A stretch of 46,833 nt of DNA from DATLBA01 sp035527275 (GCA_035527275.1 DATLBA010000082.1:1-46833); one strand, 5' to 3'; positions 1 through 7,981 are shown, counted from the first letter of the stretch. The notes: generated by a model not told the origin, from the letters alone. Numbers and translations: made by a program.

Positions 1-106
1 CCCCTTTGGCGCTAGCGCCAGGCCCGATTCGGCCTCCAAAATCGCCCGAATCGGCCCAATTTCACCCCAAAATCGCCCGCCAACATATCGGCCTTGCGCA
101 ATATGT
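1..106. repeat. Left copy of window-end inverted repeat
   Basis: This stretch matches, with mismatches and small indels, the reverse complement of 46685-46790. Shared blocks are a palindromic GGCGC(T/C)AGCGCC core followed by AGGCCCGATT near the outer edge, an A-rich/C-rich middle with several CCAAAA or CCCAAAA words, and an almost identical inner block CGCCCGCCAACATATCGGCC continuing to ATATGT. The inner block can fold with ACATAT (83-88) pairing with ATATGT (101-106). It lies outside any credible gene. Repeats that terminate both ends of a sequence usually belong to a multicopy family that stops assembly; that part is inference. Confidence 0.75.
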
Positions 107-159
107 TTGGCCACCCGCGAGCGTGCTTGCCTGCCGGAGCCCGCCACCGGCGGGTAAAC

Positions 160-179
160 CCTGCCTGCCGGCAGGCAGG
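160..179. repeat. 20-bp perfect palindrome (REP-like)
   Basis: CCTGCCTGCCGGCAGGCAGG is a perfect 20-bp palindrome just downstream of the AMMECR1 gene, next to a related partial unit (CTGCCGG...CCGGCGGG) at 130-154. Similar words occur at 33850-33888 and inside the GT4 gene at 26318-26333. It could form a hairpin at the 3' end of the leftward operon but lacks a clear U-tract. Confidence 0.55.
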
Positions 180-205
180 CTTGGCGGAGGTAGGGGCGAG
201 CGGAG

Positions 206-763
206 TCACTCGCTTTTTTCGCCGAAGACATCGGCTTCGAAGCGGTAAACGGTCACGTCCGGCCGTTTCCACGCATCGGGCGCAAGGCCCGCCTTCATCG
301 CGCAGCACTGCGAGAGAAACTCCTCCTTCGACCAGCCGGTCTCGGTGGCGACCTGCGGCAGGAAACATCCCGACCCGTAGGGGCCCTGGACGCTGATGCC
401 GTGGCGGCCCAGTTCGATTTCCTTCAGCGGGTCCTTGGTGGCCTCGAGCGGTGAGAGGACCGAGATTCCGATGTCAACCTGCGAGAGTTCGGCGGCGGTC
501 ACGGGGTTCGACAGGAACCGCGGGTCGCGCGTGGCGGCCACGGCCATTTGCCGGACCGTCTCGTAAAGGGGCTTGGCGCTCTCGAAGGTTCCGATGCAGC
601 CGCGCAGGCGGCCGGCGTTCTTCAGCGTGACGAACGCTCCGCAAGGCTGTCTGAGGTCTTCGCTTTCGACCGTTGCGCGCGGCGCCGGTCTCCCGTTCAG
701 CGCGGCTTCCAGTGTTTCGCGCGCGATGCGCAGGAGGGCCTTTCGATCGCTTTCGCCGAGCAT
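206..763 (-). CDS. amrA: AMMECR1-domain protein (AmmeMemoRadiSam system protein A)
   Basis: A 185-residue protein that is essentially one AMMECR1 domain. Family hallmarks visible are the FVTLKN...LRGCIGT block near residues 46-60, the ATRDPRF segment near residues 97-103, the ISVLSPLE strand near 120, and the GISVQGPYGSGCFLPQVA segment near 145-160. AMMECR1 proteins are cytosolic and occur with Memo and a radical SAM protein in the so-called AmmeMemoRadiSam system, whose chemistry is unsettled. Here the radical SAM partner lies about 37 kb away (37754-38776) and no Memo gene is in the window. The start is 3 bp after the stop of the upstream YqaA-like gene, so the two are probably co-transcribed. 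Family call is firm; the biochemical role is unknown. Confidence 0.88.
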   Translation of the reverse strand: MLGESDRKALLRIARETLEAALNGRPAPRATVESEDLRQPCGAFVTLKNAGRLRGCIGTFESAKPLYETVRQMAVAATRDPRFLSNPVTAAELSQVDIGISVLSPLEATKDPLKEIELGRHGISVQGPYGSGCFLPQVATETGWSKEEFLSQCCAMKAGLAPDAWKRPDVTVYRFEADVFGEKSE

Positions 764-766
764 GGC

Positions 767-1477
767 TCACTCCTCGAACAAAGGCTTAAGCAGTTTCACA
801 AGGATTACGATGATGACCGGAAGCATGACGAGCCAGGTGACGAGGTTGAAATATCGGTCGATGAATCGTTTGGCCCGAGGGCCGAAGGCATACACGATGC
901 CGCCGACGCCGAAGAATCGCATCGAACGGAAAATGACCGACGCGAGGACGAACTGCCACCAGTCGATCTCGGCAAACCCGGCGACCCAGGAGAAGACCAT
1001 GTAGGGCACGGGGGTCAAGGCGGCGACAGCCACCGCCCAGAAGCCGTAGTCTCGAAAGGCATCGAGGGCGAGTTGGGCCTTTTCGCCCAGATGCAACCAC
1101 TCCATGGCATTGACCACCCGCGTCTGGCCGATCGCCAGGCCGAGCAGCATGGCCGTTGTGCCGCCGAGAATGCTCCAGAAGGTGCAGATGAGCGACCAGC
1201 GAAAACTCCGTTTCGGGCGGCCCATGCACAGGGCAACCAGGAGCAGGTCGGCCGGGACCGGGAAAAAGATGGCTTCCGAGAAGCCGAGCGCGGCCATGGC
1301 CTTGCCGGCATGGCGGGTTTCGGCCCATCCGAGGACCCATTCGTAGAGGCGCCGCAGGGGCCCGAATCGCTTGGCCACACCACGGGCCTGGACCTCCCGG
1401 CGGATTAATTCGTCGGTGACGCCGGTCGGGTTGACAGGTTCCTGGTCCGGTTGGGTCAAGGCTGGAGCCCTTCGCAC
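767..1477 (-). CDS. YqaA-type VTT/DedA-like membrane protein
   Basis: A 236-residue integral membrane protein with several hydrophobic segments. It has a re-entrant-type motif FSEAIFFPVPADLLLVAL (about residues 86-103) and a second conserved segment AALTPVPYMVFSWVAG, both typical of the YqaA branch of the VTT (SNARE-associated/DedA) superfamily, which is linked to lipid scrambling or transport. The C terminus ends in a hydrophobic helix. The start is uncertain: GTG at 1477 has no clear Shine-Dalgarno, and a shorter start near the AKRFGPLRRLYEW segment is possible. A candidate promoter lies at 1544-1572. It precedes the AMMECR1 gene by 3 bp. Confidence 0.8.
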   Translation of the reverse strand: MRRAPALTQPDQEPVNPTGVTDELIRREVQARGVAKRFGPLRRLYEWVLGWAETRHAGKAMAALGFSEAIFFPVPADLLLVALCMGRPKRSFRWSLICTFWSILGGTTAMLLGLAIGQTRVVNAMEWLHLGEKAQLALDAFRDYGFWAVAVAALTPVPYMVFSWVAGFAEIDWWQFVLASVIFRSMRFFGVGGIVYAFGPRAKRFIDRYFNLVTWLVMLPVIIVILVKLLKPLFEE

Positions 1478-1543
1478 ACGGGGTCGGCAAGCGACACGCC
1501 CGCGCCGACGGCGGTGGCACCATTCCGCCCCCGCAGTGCCCCG

Positions 1544-1572
1544 AGTCTACTTTGGCCGTCGTATAACGGCAA
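1544..1572 (-). promoter_or_regulatory. Candidate promoter for the YqaA-AMMECR1 pair
   Basis: On the minus strand TTGCCG (1567-1572) is followed after 17 bp by TAGACT (1544-1549), each matching the sigma-70 boxes at four of six positions. It would give a leader of about 60 nt before the GTG at 1477. Confidence 0.4.
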
Positions 1573-1624
1573 GGCAAAACGAGACACCCCGACGCCGGTC
1601 TCCGGGCGGTGGCCGGGTTGGGGC

Positions 1625-1653
1625 TTGAAATTTCCAAGGCACGTGGCTACGAT
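1625..1653 (+). promoter_or_regulatory. Sigma-70-like promoter for the ICMT-like gene
   Basis: TTGAAA (1625-1630), 17-bp spacer, TACGAT (1648-1653). The predicted transcript would begin near 1660, directly at the GGGGAGG ribosome-binding site. That excludes the upstream ATG at 1609 as start and supports a GTG start at 1678 or 1684. Confidence 0.55.
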
Positions 1654-1677
1654 GCCTGCGGGGAGGTAGGGAGACCC

Positions 1678-2229
1678 GTGCCCGTGAAGCCGATCTTCAA
1701 ACTCCGTGGGTGGTTCGTGCTACCCCCCGTGGTCGTTGCCTTCTTCTGCTGTCGCGGGGAGGTCGAGAACGACACGGTCACCTGGGCGGTGGGCGGCCCG
1801 ATGTTTCTGGCGGCCGTGGCCCTGCGCGTCTGGGCCCAGTGCCATCTGGGCTACCGCCTGCGGGCTCACAAGATCCTCACGGTGACCGGGCCGTATCGCC
1901 ACGCCCGCAACCCGATTTACGTGGCGAACACAATAATGATCGCAAGCCTGGTGTGGCTGATGGAACTCCCCTGGCTGTTGGTGCCGACGATCGTGTGGTG
2001 TGGCGTCGTCTACGCGGCGGTGGTGCGCTACGAGGAGAAACGTCTGCTGGCGAACTTCGGGGAGGCGTACCGCCGCTACATGGAGTTGGTTCCGCGGTGG
2101 TTCGGCTGGCGCGGCGTGGAGGCCGACGACGGCGTCCGGGTTCACCAGTACCTGGCGGCCGCCTGCCAGGCCGAAGCCCACTGCCTGCTCTTCCTCCTCC
2201 TGCCTGCGGTTAAAGAACTTCTCGCCTAG
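1678..2229 (+). CDS. Isoprenylcysteine carboxyl methyltransferase-like membrane protein
   Basis: A small integral membrane methyltransferase of the ICMT/PEMT-like family. After two hydrophobic N-terminal helices it carries the diagnostic cytosolic block GPYRHARNPIYVA, a hydrophobic hairpin, and a C-terminal segment with RYEEKRLLANFGEAYRRYM, which together form the SAM and substrate site in this family. Bacterial members methylate unknown lipophilic or small-molecule acceptors, so the substrate cannot be named. The start is one of two in-frame GTG codons (1678, 1684) behind GGGGAGG at 1660-1666; length is about 183 residues. It is probably monocistronic, because ispE has its own promoter. Confidence 0.8.
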   Translation: MPVKPIFKLRGWFVLPPVVVAFFCCRGEVENDTVTWAVGGPMFLAAVALRVWAQCHLGYRLRAHKILTVTGPYRHARNPIYVANTIMIASLVWLMELPWLLVPTIVWCGVVYAAVVRYEEKRLLANFGEAYRRYMELVPRWFGWRGVEADDGVRVHQYLAAACQAEAHCLLFLLLPAVKELLA

Positions 2230-2301
2230 TGGGGTTCCCGGCCAGCGTTCGCGCCGGTTCCGCGCGCCGGCCGCCAGCAAGCCGAAAAAGGACATGGTGC
2301 A

Positions 2302-2330
2302 TTGACTTTGTTGTTGCACCGGTTTATTAT
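2302..2330 (+). promoter_or_regulatory. Near-consensus sigma-70 promoter of ispE-spoVG
   Basis: TTGACT (2302-2307), exactly 17 bp, then TATTAT (2325-2330). Each box is one base from consensus. Transcription should start near 2337, placing the hairpin at 2355-2369 in the 5' leader and setting the ispE start at 2380 instead of the ATG at 2329, which lies inside the -10 box. Confidence 0.75.
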
Positions 2331-2354
2331 GTTGTCCAGTGGGGGTTGTCGCAT

Positions 2355-2369
2355 CCCGCCTCAGGCGGG
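2355..2369 (+). promoter_or_regulatory. Leader hairpin upstream of ispE
   Basis: CCCGCC TCA GGCGGG is a perfect 6-bp stem with a 3-nt loop located between the predicted transcription start and the ispE start codon, 10 nt before the ATG. It could influence translation initiation or be a member of the REP-like palindromes seen elsewhere in the window. Confidence 0.4.
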
Positions 2370-2379
2370 GGCGGTCACC

Positions 2380-3258
2380 ATGCTCGGCCTGGCACCATCG
2401 GACGGCGGATGGACGGCAGAGGCGCCCGCCAAGGTGAACCTGACGCTCCGGGTCCTTGGGCGGCGCCCCGACGGGTATCACGATCTCGAAAGCGTCGTGG
2501 CGGCGGTGAGCCTCTACGATACGCTGCAATTCTGCGAAGCCGATTCGCCGACCTTTTCCTGCGAGGGCATTTCTGTTCCCGACGGGGAGGAGAATCTCGT
2601 GATGCAGGCGGCGCGCCTGCTCGCGGAGAGAAGCGGGCCTGCGCGGGGGGCGCGAATTCGTCTGGAAAAGCGAATTCCCCATGGTCGCGGTTTCGGCGGC
2701 GGGTCGGCGGATGCGGCAGCGGCGCTCGCCGGCCTGAATGCCCTGTGGGGACTCGGCCTCGCGCGCGAGGACCTTGCCCAACTCGGATCGCGCCTCGGGA
2801 GTGACGTTGCCTTTTTCTTCGGCGCGCCAATCGCCGTCTTGCGGGGACGGGGGGAGCGGGTCGAGCCCGTGCGCATCCGCTGCCGCTGGTGGTTGGCCCT
2901 GGCGTGGCCGGACTTCGGTTTGTCCACAGCCGATGTCTATGCGGCGTATGACCGACTAGCCGTTTCGGAAGACAAGCGCCCCGCGGCCACGGACATTCTG
3001 AGGGCTCTGGGGGGGTCTGCGGGAGGGGCGAGGACGCTGCTGGTGAATGACCTTGAGAAGGCGGCCCAATCAGGCCGATTGAATAATATAGACTTTCGGA
3101 GAGTTTTCGAAGAAACCGGTGCGCCGGCCGTCGGGATGACGGGAAGCGGTTCGGCGTATTTTGCCCTGGCCGATACCGAGGGCCAAGCCCGGCGCTTGGC
3201 TGACGCGGCGCGCGCCGCGGGCGCCGAAGCCGTCGTGGTCGAACTGCTTGGGAGATAG
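2380..3258 (+). CDS. ispE: 4-diphosphocytidyl-2-C-methyl-D-erythritol kinase
   Basis: GHMP-family kinase of 292 residues from the ATG at 2380. It phosphorylates CDP-methylerythritol in the non-mevalonate isoprenoid pathway. Visible motifs are the N-terminal APAKVNLTLRVLGRRPDGYHDL block, the ATP-binding PHGRGFGGGSADAAAAL segment near residues 98-114, and the C-terminal GMTGSGSAYFAL glycine loop. Length is normal for IspE. The promoter at 2302-2330 and the lack of a credible ribosome site further upstream argue for this start. spoVG follows after 20 bp, an arrangement that recalls the ispE-...-spoVG neighbourhood of Bacillus. Confidence 0.95.
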   Translation: MLGLAPSDGGWTAEAPAKVNLTLRVLGRRPDGYHDLESVVAAVSLYDTLQFCEADSPTFSCEGISVPDGEENLVMQAARLLAERSGPARGARIRLEKRIPHGRGFGGGSADAAAALAGLNALWGLGLAREDLAQLGSRLGSDVAFFFGAPIAVLRGRGERVEPVRIRCRWWLALAWPDFGLSTADVYAAYDRLAVSEDKRPAATDILRALGGSAGGARTLLVNDLEKAAQSGRLNNIDFRRVFEETGAPAVGMTGSGSAYFALADTEGQARRLADAARAAGAEAVVVELLGR

Positions 3259-3278
3259 AATCTGCAGAGGAGATCAGC

Positions 3279-3821
3279 ATGAAGGTCACCAATGTGACGG
3301 TGAAACTGTCGCCGCAGAGCGGCGACCGGCTGAAAGCCTTCTGCACGATGACGCTCGACGACGAGTTCGTCGTGCGGGACCTGAAAATCATTGAGGGCAC
3401 AAGTGGATTGTTCGTGGCGATGCCCTCCCGGAAACTGACCGACCATTGTCCGAAATGCAGCGGGAAGAATCACCTGCGCGCCAAGTTCTGCAACGATTGC
3501 GGCGCGCGCCTGCCGGAAGCGCGCCTCTCGGACGAGGAGGTTCAGGGGAAACTCCACGCCGACATCGCGCACCCGATTAACTCGGAGTGCCGCAACCGCC
3601 TCCAGAAGGTCCTCCTCGATGCCTACGAAGAGGAACTCCGAAAGGCGGGCCGAGCAGCGGCGGAGACGGATGTGGGCGGGCAGGCCGAAACCTCGGCTGA
3701 ATCGCGGCCGCCCGAGGCCGAGGAGCCTTCGGCCTCCGAGGAGGGCCCGTCGGACGAAGCGCCCTCCGAGTCGGAGACGAGCGACGGGGATGAATCCGGT
3801 TTCGGCGAAGGCATCCTGTAG
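3279..3821 (+). CDS. spoVG: SpoVG family protein with zinc-ribbon insertion
   Basis: A 180-residue SpoVG homologue, roughly twice the usual 85-100 residues. Residues 1-52 match the SpoVG beta-sheet (TLDDEFVVRDLKIIEG, SGLFVAMPSRK) and residues 94-120 match its C-terminal strand/helix (ADIAHPINSECRNRLQKVLL). Between them sits an insertion with CPKC (57-60) and CNDC (71-74), a likely zinc ribbon. Residues 125-180 are an acidic, Ser/Glu/Pro-rich low-complexity tail. SpoVG proteins are small nucleic-acid-binding regulators in Firmicutes; the added ribbon and tail suggest altered binding, which is inference. The gene is behind an AGAGGAGA ribosome site and co-transcribed with ispE. Confidence 0.88.
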   Translation: MKVTNVTVKLSPQSGDRLKAFCTMTLDDEFVVRDLKIIEGTSGLFVAMPSRKLTDHCPKCSGKNHLRAKFCNDCGARLPEARLSDEEVQGKLHADIAHPINSECRNRLQKVLLDAYEEELRKAGRAAAETDVGGQAETSAESRPPEAEEPSASEEGPSDEAPSESETSDGDESGFGEGIL

Positions 3822-3842
3822 CGGCGGGCCGCGAAAACCTGC

Positions 3843-3871
3843 TGGACGGCACACCCGTCGGCGGGTATAAT
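3843..3871 (+). promoter_or_regulatory. Candidate ilvB promoter
   Basis: A perfect TATAAT (3866-3871) is preceded at 17 bp by TGGACG (3843-3848), a four-of-six -35 match. Transcription from here would give an ilvB leader of roughly 225 nt. Confidence 0.55.
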
Positions 3872-3877
3872 CCTTTC

Positions 3878-4102
3878 AGCCGATTCGCCCCGCCAGCGGG
3901 GCATGGTGGTCAGTCCTGATGCCGGCGCGCCGGGATCGGGATCGGCCGAGTGTTGGACGGCGGGCGTCCGCGGCGGGCGCCTGTCGGGGCGCGGAGCCTT
4001 GCCGGTTTCGCGACCATCGGGCCGGGGCAGGGTCCCGGCCGGGAGGAAACCGGGCTTTTCGCCTCACCGGCGAACGAGCCCACAGAGGAAAGGAGCCGCG
4101 CC
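3878..4102 (+). other. Long GC-rich leader of ilvB
   Basis: About 225 nt separate the predicted start of transcription from the ilvB ATG. The stretch holds several short self-complementary units, for example GGACG-GCGGG-CGTCC near 3954-3968 and CCCGGCCGGG near 4033-4042 followed by a competing CCGGG. I see no obvious leader peptide rich in Leu, Ile or Val codons and no recognisable T-box. It may be a regulatory leader; nothing in it is diagnostic. Confidence 0.35.
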
Positions 4103-5800
4103 ATGTCCCCTTCAGCCGCGGAACAGGCAAGGCAACGGTCGGGCGCACACGTCCTGTTGGAAGTCCTCAAAGCCGAAGGGGTTGAAGTCCTCTTCGGGAT
4201 CCCCGGCGGCTCGGTCATCCCGATCTTCGACGCCCTCTACGACGACAAGGACCTGCGGTTCATCCTCATGCGTCACGAGCAGGGGGCGGGTCATGCGGCC
4301 GACGGGTTCGCGCGCGCCACCGGAAAGGTCGGCGTCTGCATCGCCACCAGCGGGCCCGGAGCGACCAACCTGACGACCGCCCTGGCGACCGCCAACTTCG
4401 ACTCGGTTCCCGTGGTTGCCCTCACCGGCCAGGTCAAGACGCATCTGATCGGCAACGATGCGTTCCAGGAGGCCGACATCACGGGCATTACGCGTCCGAT
4501 TACGAAACACAATTACCTCGTCAGGAGTGTGGACGAACTCGGCGCGACGCTTCGCTCCGCGTTTCACATCGCGCGGACCGGCCGGCCCGGACCGGTTCTC
4601 GTGGACATCCCGGTGGACGTGGCGATGGCCGAGACGAGCGCCCCCGTGCCGGACAAGGTCGAATTGCCGGGCTACCGGCCGGTGGTCAAGGGCAACCGGC
4701 GGCAGATTAAGCGGGCGGCCGAGGCGATTAACGCGGCCGAGCGGCCGGTGCTTTACGTCGGTGGCGGGGTCATCATCGCCGGCGCGAGCGAGGCGCTCCG
4801 AGCGCTGGCCGCCAAGGCCGGCATCCCGGTCACCACGACGCTGATGGCCCTCGGCGCGTTTCCGGAGGACCATCCCCTGGCGCTCAAGATGCTCGGAATG
4901 CACGGCACGGCGTATGCGAACTACGCGGTCCAGGAGTCGGACCTTTTGATCGCGGTCGGGGCGCGATTCGACGACCGAATCACGGGCGACGTCAACCACT
5001 TTGCGCCGCACGCGAAGGTCATCCACATCGACATCGATCCGGCGAGCATCTCGAAGAACATTCGCGTCGATATCCCCGTGGTCGGCGACGCGAAAGATAT
5101 CGTCGAGGGCCTCGTGGACCTTTGCGAGCATCGCGAGCGCGGCGAATGGCTCGACCAGGTCGCCGAGTGGAAGAAGAAGCATCCGCTCGCGTATGGGAAG
5201 GACGGGCTCAAGCCCCAGTTCGTCGTCGAGCAGATTTGCGAGGCCTCCGAGGGCAAGGCCATCGTCTGCACGGAGGTCGGCCAGAACCAGATGTGGGCGG
5301 CTCAGTGGTTCACGCACCGCCATCCGCGCCACTTCATTTCGTCCGGCGGCCTGGGGACGATGGGCTACGGATTCCCGGCGGCCATCGGCGCCAAGGCCGG
5401 CCGGCCCGACGCGATCGTCGTGGACGTGGCGGGCGACGGCTCGTTCCAGATGAACATCCAGGAACTCGCCCCGGCGGTCCACGAGAAGTTGCCCGTCAAG
5501 GTCTGCATCATGAATAACGGCTACCTGGGGATGGTGCGGCAGTGGCAGGAACTGTTCTACCAGAAGCGCTATTCGGGAACGGTTCTCGCCGGGAACCCCG
5601 ACTTTGTGAAGGTGGCGGAGGCGTATGGGGCGTGCGGCGTGCGGGTGACGCGGCCTGAGGAGGTGCGGCCGGCGCTCGAGAAGGCCTTCGCCGACCCGCA
5701 CGTCTGGGTCCTCGATTTCGCCATCGAGCCCGAAGAGAACGTCTTCCCGATGGTCCCGGCCGGCGAAGCCATCGACCGGATGATCGGCGGCTTGGCGTAA
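4103..5800 (+). CDS. ilvB: Acetolactate synthase large subunit
   Basis: ThDP-dependent enzyme of 565 residues that condenses pyruvate with pyruvate or 2-oxobutyrate at the first common step of branched-chain amino acid synthesis. The start at 4103 follows GAGGAAAGGAG. The N-terminal ThDP-binding domain shows VLFGIPGGSVIPIFDAL and the catalytic-glutamate segment RHEQGAGHAADGFAR, followed by ATSGPGATNL. The central FAD/Rossmann-like domain and a C-terminal domain with the GDGSFQMNIQEL...NNGYLGMVRQWQ ThDP/Mg motif complete the fold. Length is that of IlvB. No small regulatory subunit (ilvN) or ilvC lies nearby, so the partner must be elsewhere or absent. Confidence 0.95.
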   Translation: MSPSAAEQARQRSGAHVLLEVLKAEGVEVLFGIPGGSVIPIFDALYDDKDLRFILMRHEQGAGHAADGFARATGKVGVCIATSGPGATNLTTALATANFDSVPVVALTGQVKTHLIGNDAFQEADITGITRPITKHNYLVRSVDELGATLRSAFHIARTGRPGPVLVDIPVDVAMAETSAPVPDKVELPGYRPVVKGNRRQIKRAAEAINAAERPVLYVGGGVIIAGASEALRALAAKAGIPVTTTLMALGAFPEDHPLALKMLGMHGTAYANYAVQESDLLIAVGARFDDRITGDVNHFAPHAKVIHIDIDPASISKNIRVDIPVVGDAKDIVEGLVDLCEHRERGEWLDQVAEWKKKHPLAYGKDGLKPQFVVEQICEASEGKAIVCTEVGQNQMWAAQWFTHRHPRHFISSGGLGTMGYGFPAAIGAKAGRPDAIVVDVAGDGSFQMNIQELAPAVHEKLPVKVCIMNNGYLGMVRQWQELFYQKRYSGTVLAGNPDFVKVAEAYGACGVRVTRPEEVRPALEKAFADPHVWVLDFAIEPEENVFPMVPAGEAIDRMIGGLA

Positions 5801-6056
5801 GGGCCCGTTGCCCGGCAAAAAAGAATCGCGTGGTCGCCGCGGCGACCGAACGCGGTCCCCCCGACATGTCCCCACCCCGCACGCAGGGGATAACAGGGTC
5901 ACAGCCGCGAGGCGGGTGGGGCTGAAAAATGCTTGACGGGGGGGCGGCAGGTCGGCAACTTGATGAGGCCGTTGGCGAGGCGCCTCAAGGGCAACTTTGA
6001 AAAGGCGTCGGAGACAAGACGAAGGTCACAGGGTCCAGTTCGGTTGGAGAGGCGTC
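5801..6056 (+). other. Gap between ilvB and the MFS gene
   Basis: 256 bp with no credible gene. A perfect 16-bp palindrome GGTCGCCGCGGCGACC lies at 5832-5847 without a U-tract, and an A6 run precedes it at 5818-5823. A TTGACG at 5933 has no -10 partner. The MFS ribosome site GGAGAGG is at 6046-6052. Confidence 0.4.
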
Positions 6057-7919
6057 ATGAGAGCAAGCCGGACCGTCGCCACAACCGCGGTCGGGGGATC
6101 GCAAGCGGGCAGAAGGTTGCTCTTTCTGGGCTGTTTCATCGCCCTGATTGCCACGTCCTTTGGGTTCGTGATTCGCAACTTCATCATCGGCGACCTGCAG
6201 GTAGAGTTCGGTCTCAGCGAGACCCAGAAGGGCGAGATCCTTGGCGTCGGACTCTGGCCGTTCGCCATCAGCATCGTGCTGTTCAGCCTGATCATCGACA
6301 GAGTCGGCTACGGGAAGGCGATGATTTTTGCGTTCGTCTGCCACGTGGCGTCGGCGTTCCTGACGATTTTCGCCACGGGATACGCCGCGCTGTATCTCGG
6401 CAGTTTTATTTGCGCGTTGGCGAACGGAACGGTCGAGGCGGTCGTCAACCCGGTCGTGGCGACGATGTATCCGAAGCAGAAGACCAAGATGCTGACGATT
6501 CTGCACGCCGGGTGGCCGGGCGGCATCGTCCTGGGCGGCATCCTTACCCTCGCCATGGGTGGGGCCGGGTCCGATATTCTGGGCATGGCCGCTTGGAAGA
6601 TGAAGGTCCTGTTGATCCTGATTCCGACGGCCGTTTACGGCGTCATTCTGCTCAAACCCCGTTGGCCGGTGCACGAGCGCGTGGTCGCCGGCGTGCCCTA
6701 CAGGGACATGTTGAAGGAGTGCGGCATTTTCGGGGCGCTGATCGTGATCTATATGGTCATGATGGAAATCGGCCGCGTCGTGGGATGGCCGACCCATGTG
6801 AGTTACAGCGTCGTCGCGCTTGTCGTCATCGCCTTGGGCATTTATACGAGGTCCATCGGGCGGTGGATGTACACGTTCCTTCTGCTGGTGATGATTCTGC
6901 TGGCGATTACGGAACTGGGGACGGATGCGTGGATGAAGGAGTTGCGGGACCCGGCGATGAAGGCGTTGGGGCTTTCGGGCGGTTGGATTCTGATTTACAC
7001 CGCGACGATCATGATGGTTCTGAGGTTCTGTATCGGTCCCATCGTCAAGGTGCTGAAGCCGCTGGGCGTGCTGTTTGTCAGTTCGCTGTTTGCCGCGGCC
7101 GGGCTCTATTTCCTCTCCAATGCGAGCCTCCCCTTGGCGATTCTGATTACGGCGACCGTTTACGGGGTGGGGCAGACGTATTTCTGGCCCGTCACCCTCG
7201 GGCTCGTGTCGGAGCGTTTTCCCAAGGGCGGCGCGCTGACGATGAACGCGATCGCCGGCGTGGGGATGCTCGGCGTGGGCATTATCGGCAGCCCCCTGAT
7301 GGGCTATCTGCAGGACACGAGAATCGAGGAAAACCTCCGGGATCGTCCCGCCATGCACGCGAAACTCGTCGAGCCGGAGGAGAAACTTAGCGTCATCGGC
7401 AAGTATAGGCCGCTTGACCTGGAGAAGGTCGCCGAGGCGGAGTATGAGGCCAAACTGTACGAGTTCCGAAAGAGGGCGGCCGAGGCCGTGGGCGCAGCAC
7501 CCGGGGCCGAAGAAGTGGCCCGAAAACTGGCGGACAACGAGGAGTATCAGGAGTTGGTGCGTAGCGCCTACTACCGCCTTGTCCGCAAGACGGGCGACGA
7601 GGCGCTGAAATCCCATGACGAGATGGTCAAGGCCCTCGAAGCGGGAGGCCTGTTCATCAGCCAGGAGCAATATCAAGTGCTGGCGGCAGACAATAAGTTC
7701 TTTGGGAAGGTTACCCGGGAGGCCAAAGAAAACGCCATGGCCGACATCGCGATTCTGCCTCTCATCATGGCCGCATGCTATCTGGGCCTGATCCTGTACT
7801 TCAAGGCGAAGGGCGGTTACAGGGCCGTGGAACTGACGGCCGAAGGGGAGGCCGGCGGTGAACACGAGGTGACCCCCGAAGAGGCCGTCGCCGACGAAGA
7901 GGCCACGCCGTCGGAATAA
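6057..7919 (+). CDS. MFS transporter with large C-terminal cytoplasmic insertion
   Basis: A 620-residue major facilitator superfamily protein; the typical MFS length is 400-450. It starts at the ATG at 6057 behind GGAGAGG. Eleven or so hydrophobic helices occupy residues ~20-415, with an MFS motif-A-like segment (IIDRVGYGKAMIF) between early helices. A charged insertion of about 140 residues (~417-558) precedes one last membrane helix (ADIAILPLIMAACYLGLILY). The tail is acidic. No substrate can be inferred; the neighbouring DUF1080 and Gfo/Idh/MocA genes make a sugar or sugar-acid plausible. It is followed by an intrinsic terminator. Confidence 0.8.
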   Translation: MRASRTVATTAVGGSQAGRRLLFLGCFIALIATSFGFVIRNFIIGDLQVEFGLSETQKGEILGVGLWPFAISIVLFSLIIDRVGYGKAMIFAFVCHVASAFLTIFATGYAALYLGSFICALANGTVEAVVNPVVATMYPKQKTKMLTILHAGWPGGIVLGGILTLAMGGAGSDILGMAAWKMKVLLILIPTAVYGVILLKPRWPVHERVVAGVPYRDMLKECGIFGALIVIYMVMMEIGRVVGWPTHVSYSVVALVVIALGIYTRSIGRWMYTFLLLVMILLAITELGTDAWMKELRDPAMKALGLSGGWILIYTATIMMVLRFCIGPIVKVLKPLGVLFVSSLFAAAGLYFLSNASLPLAILITATVYGVGQTYFWPVTLGLVSERFPKGGALTMNAIAGVGMLGVGIIGSPLMGYLQDTRIEENLRDRPAMHAKLVEPEEKLSVIGKYRPLDLEKVAEAEYEAKLYEFRKRAAEAVGAAPGAEEVARKLADNEEYQELVRSAYYRLVRKTGDEALKSHDEMVKALEAGGLFISQEQYQVLAADNKFFGKVTREAKENAMADIAILPLIMAACYLGLILYFKAKGGYRAVELTAEGEAGGEHEVTPEEAVADEEATPSE

Positions 7920-7981
7920 TCCGGCGCAGGCCGAGCCTGAAGACGGAAAGGAAAACGCGTCGCAGGAAGTCCGATGGGAAA

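Noticed and set aside
12..368. Open frame through the left terminal repeat
   Set aside because: Runs through a non-coding repeat and overlaps the AMMECR1 gene in another frame; no domain.
4112..5902. 596-codon open frame opposite ilvB
   Set aside because: Antisense of a strongly conserved enzyme gene.
5933..5938. TTGACG upstream of the MFS gene
   Set aside because: Sequence at the -10 position (CAACTT region) does not resemble TATAAT.
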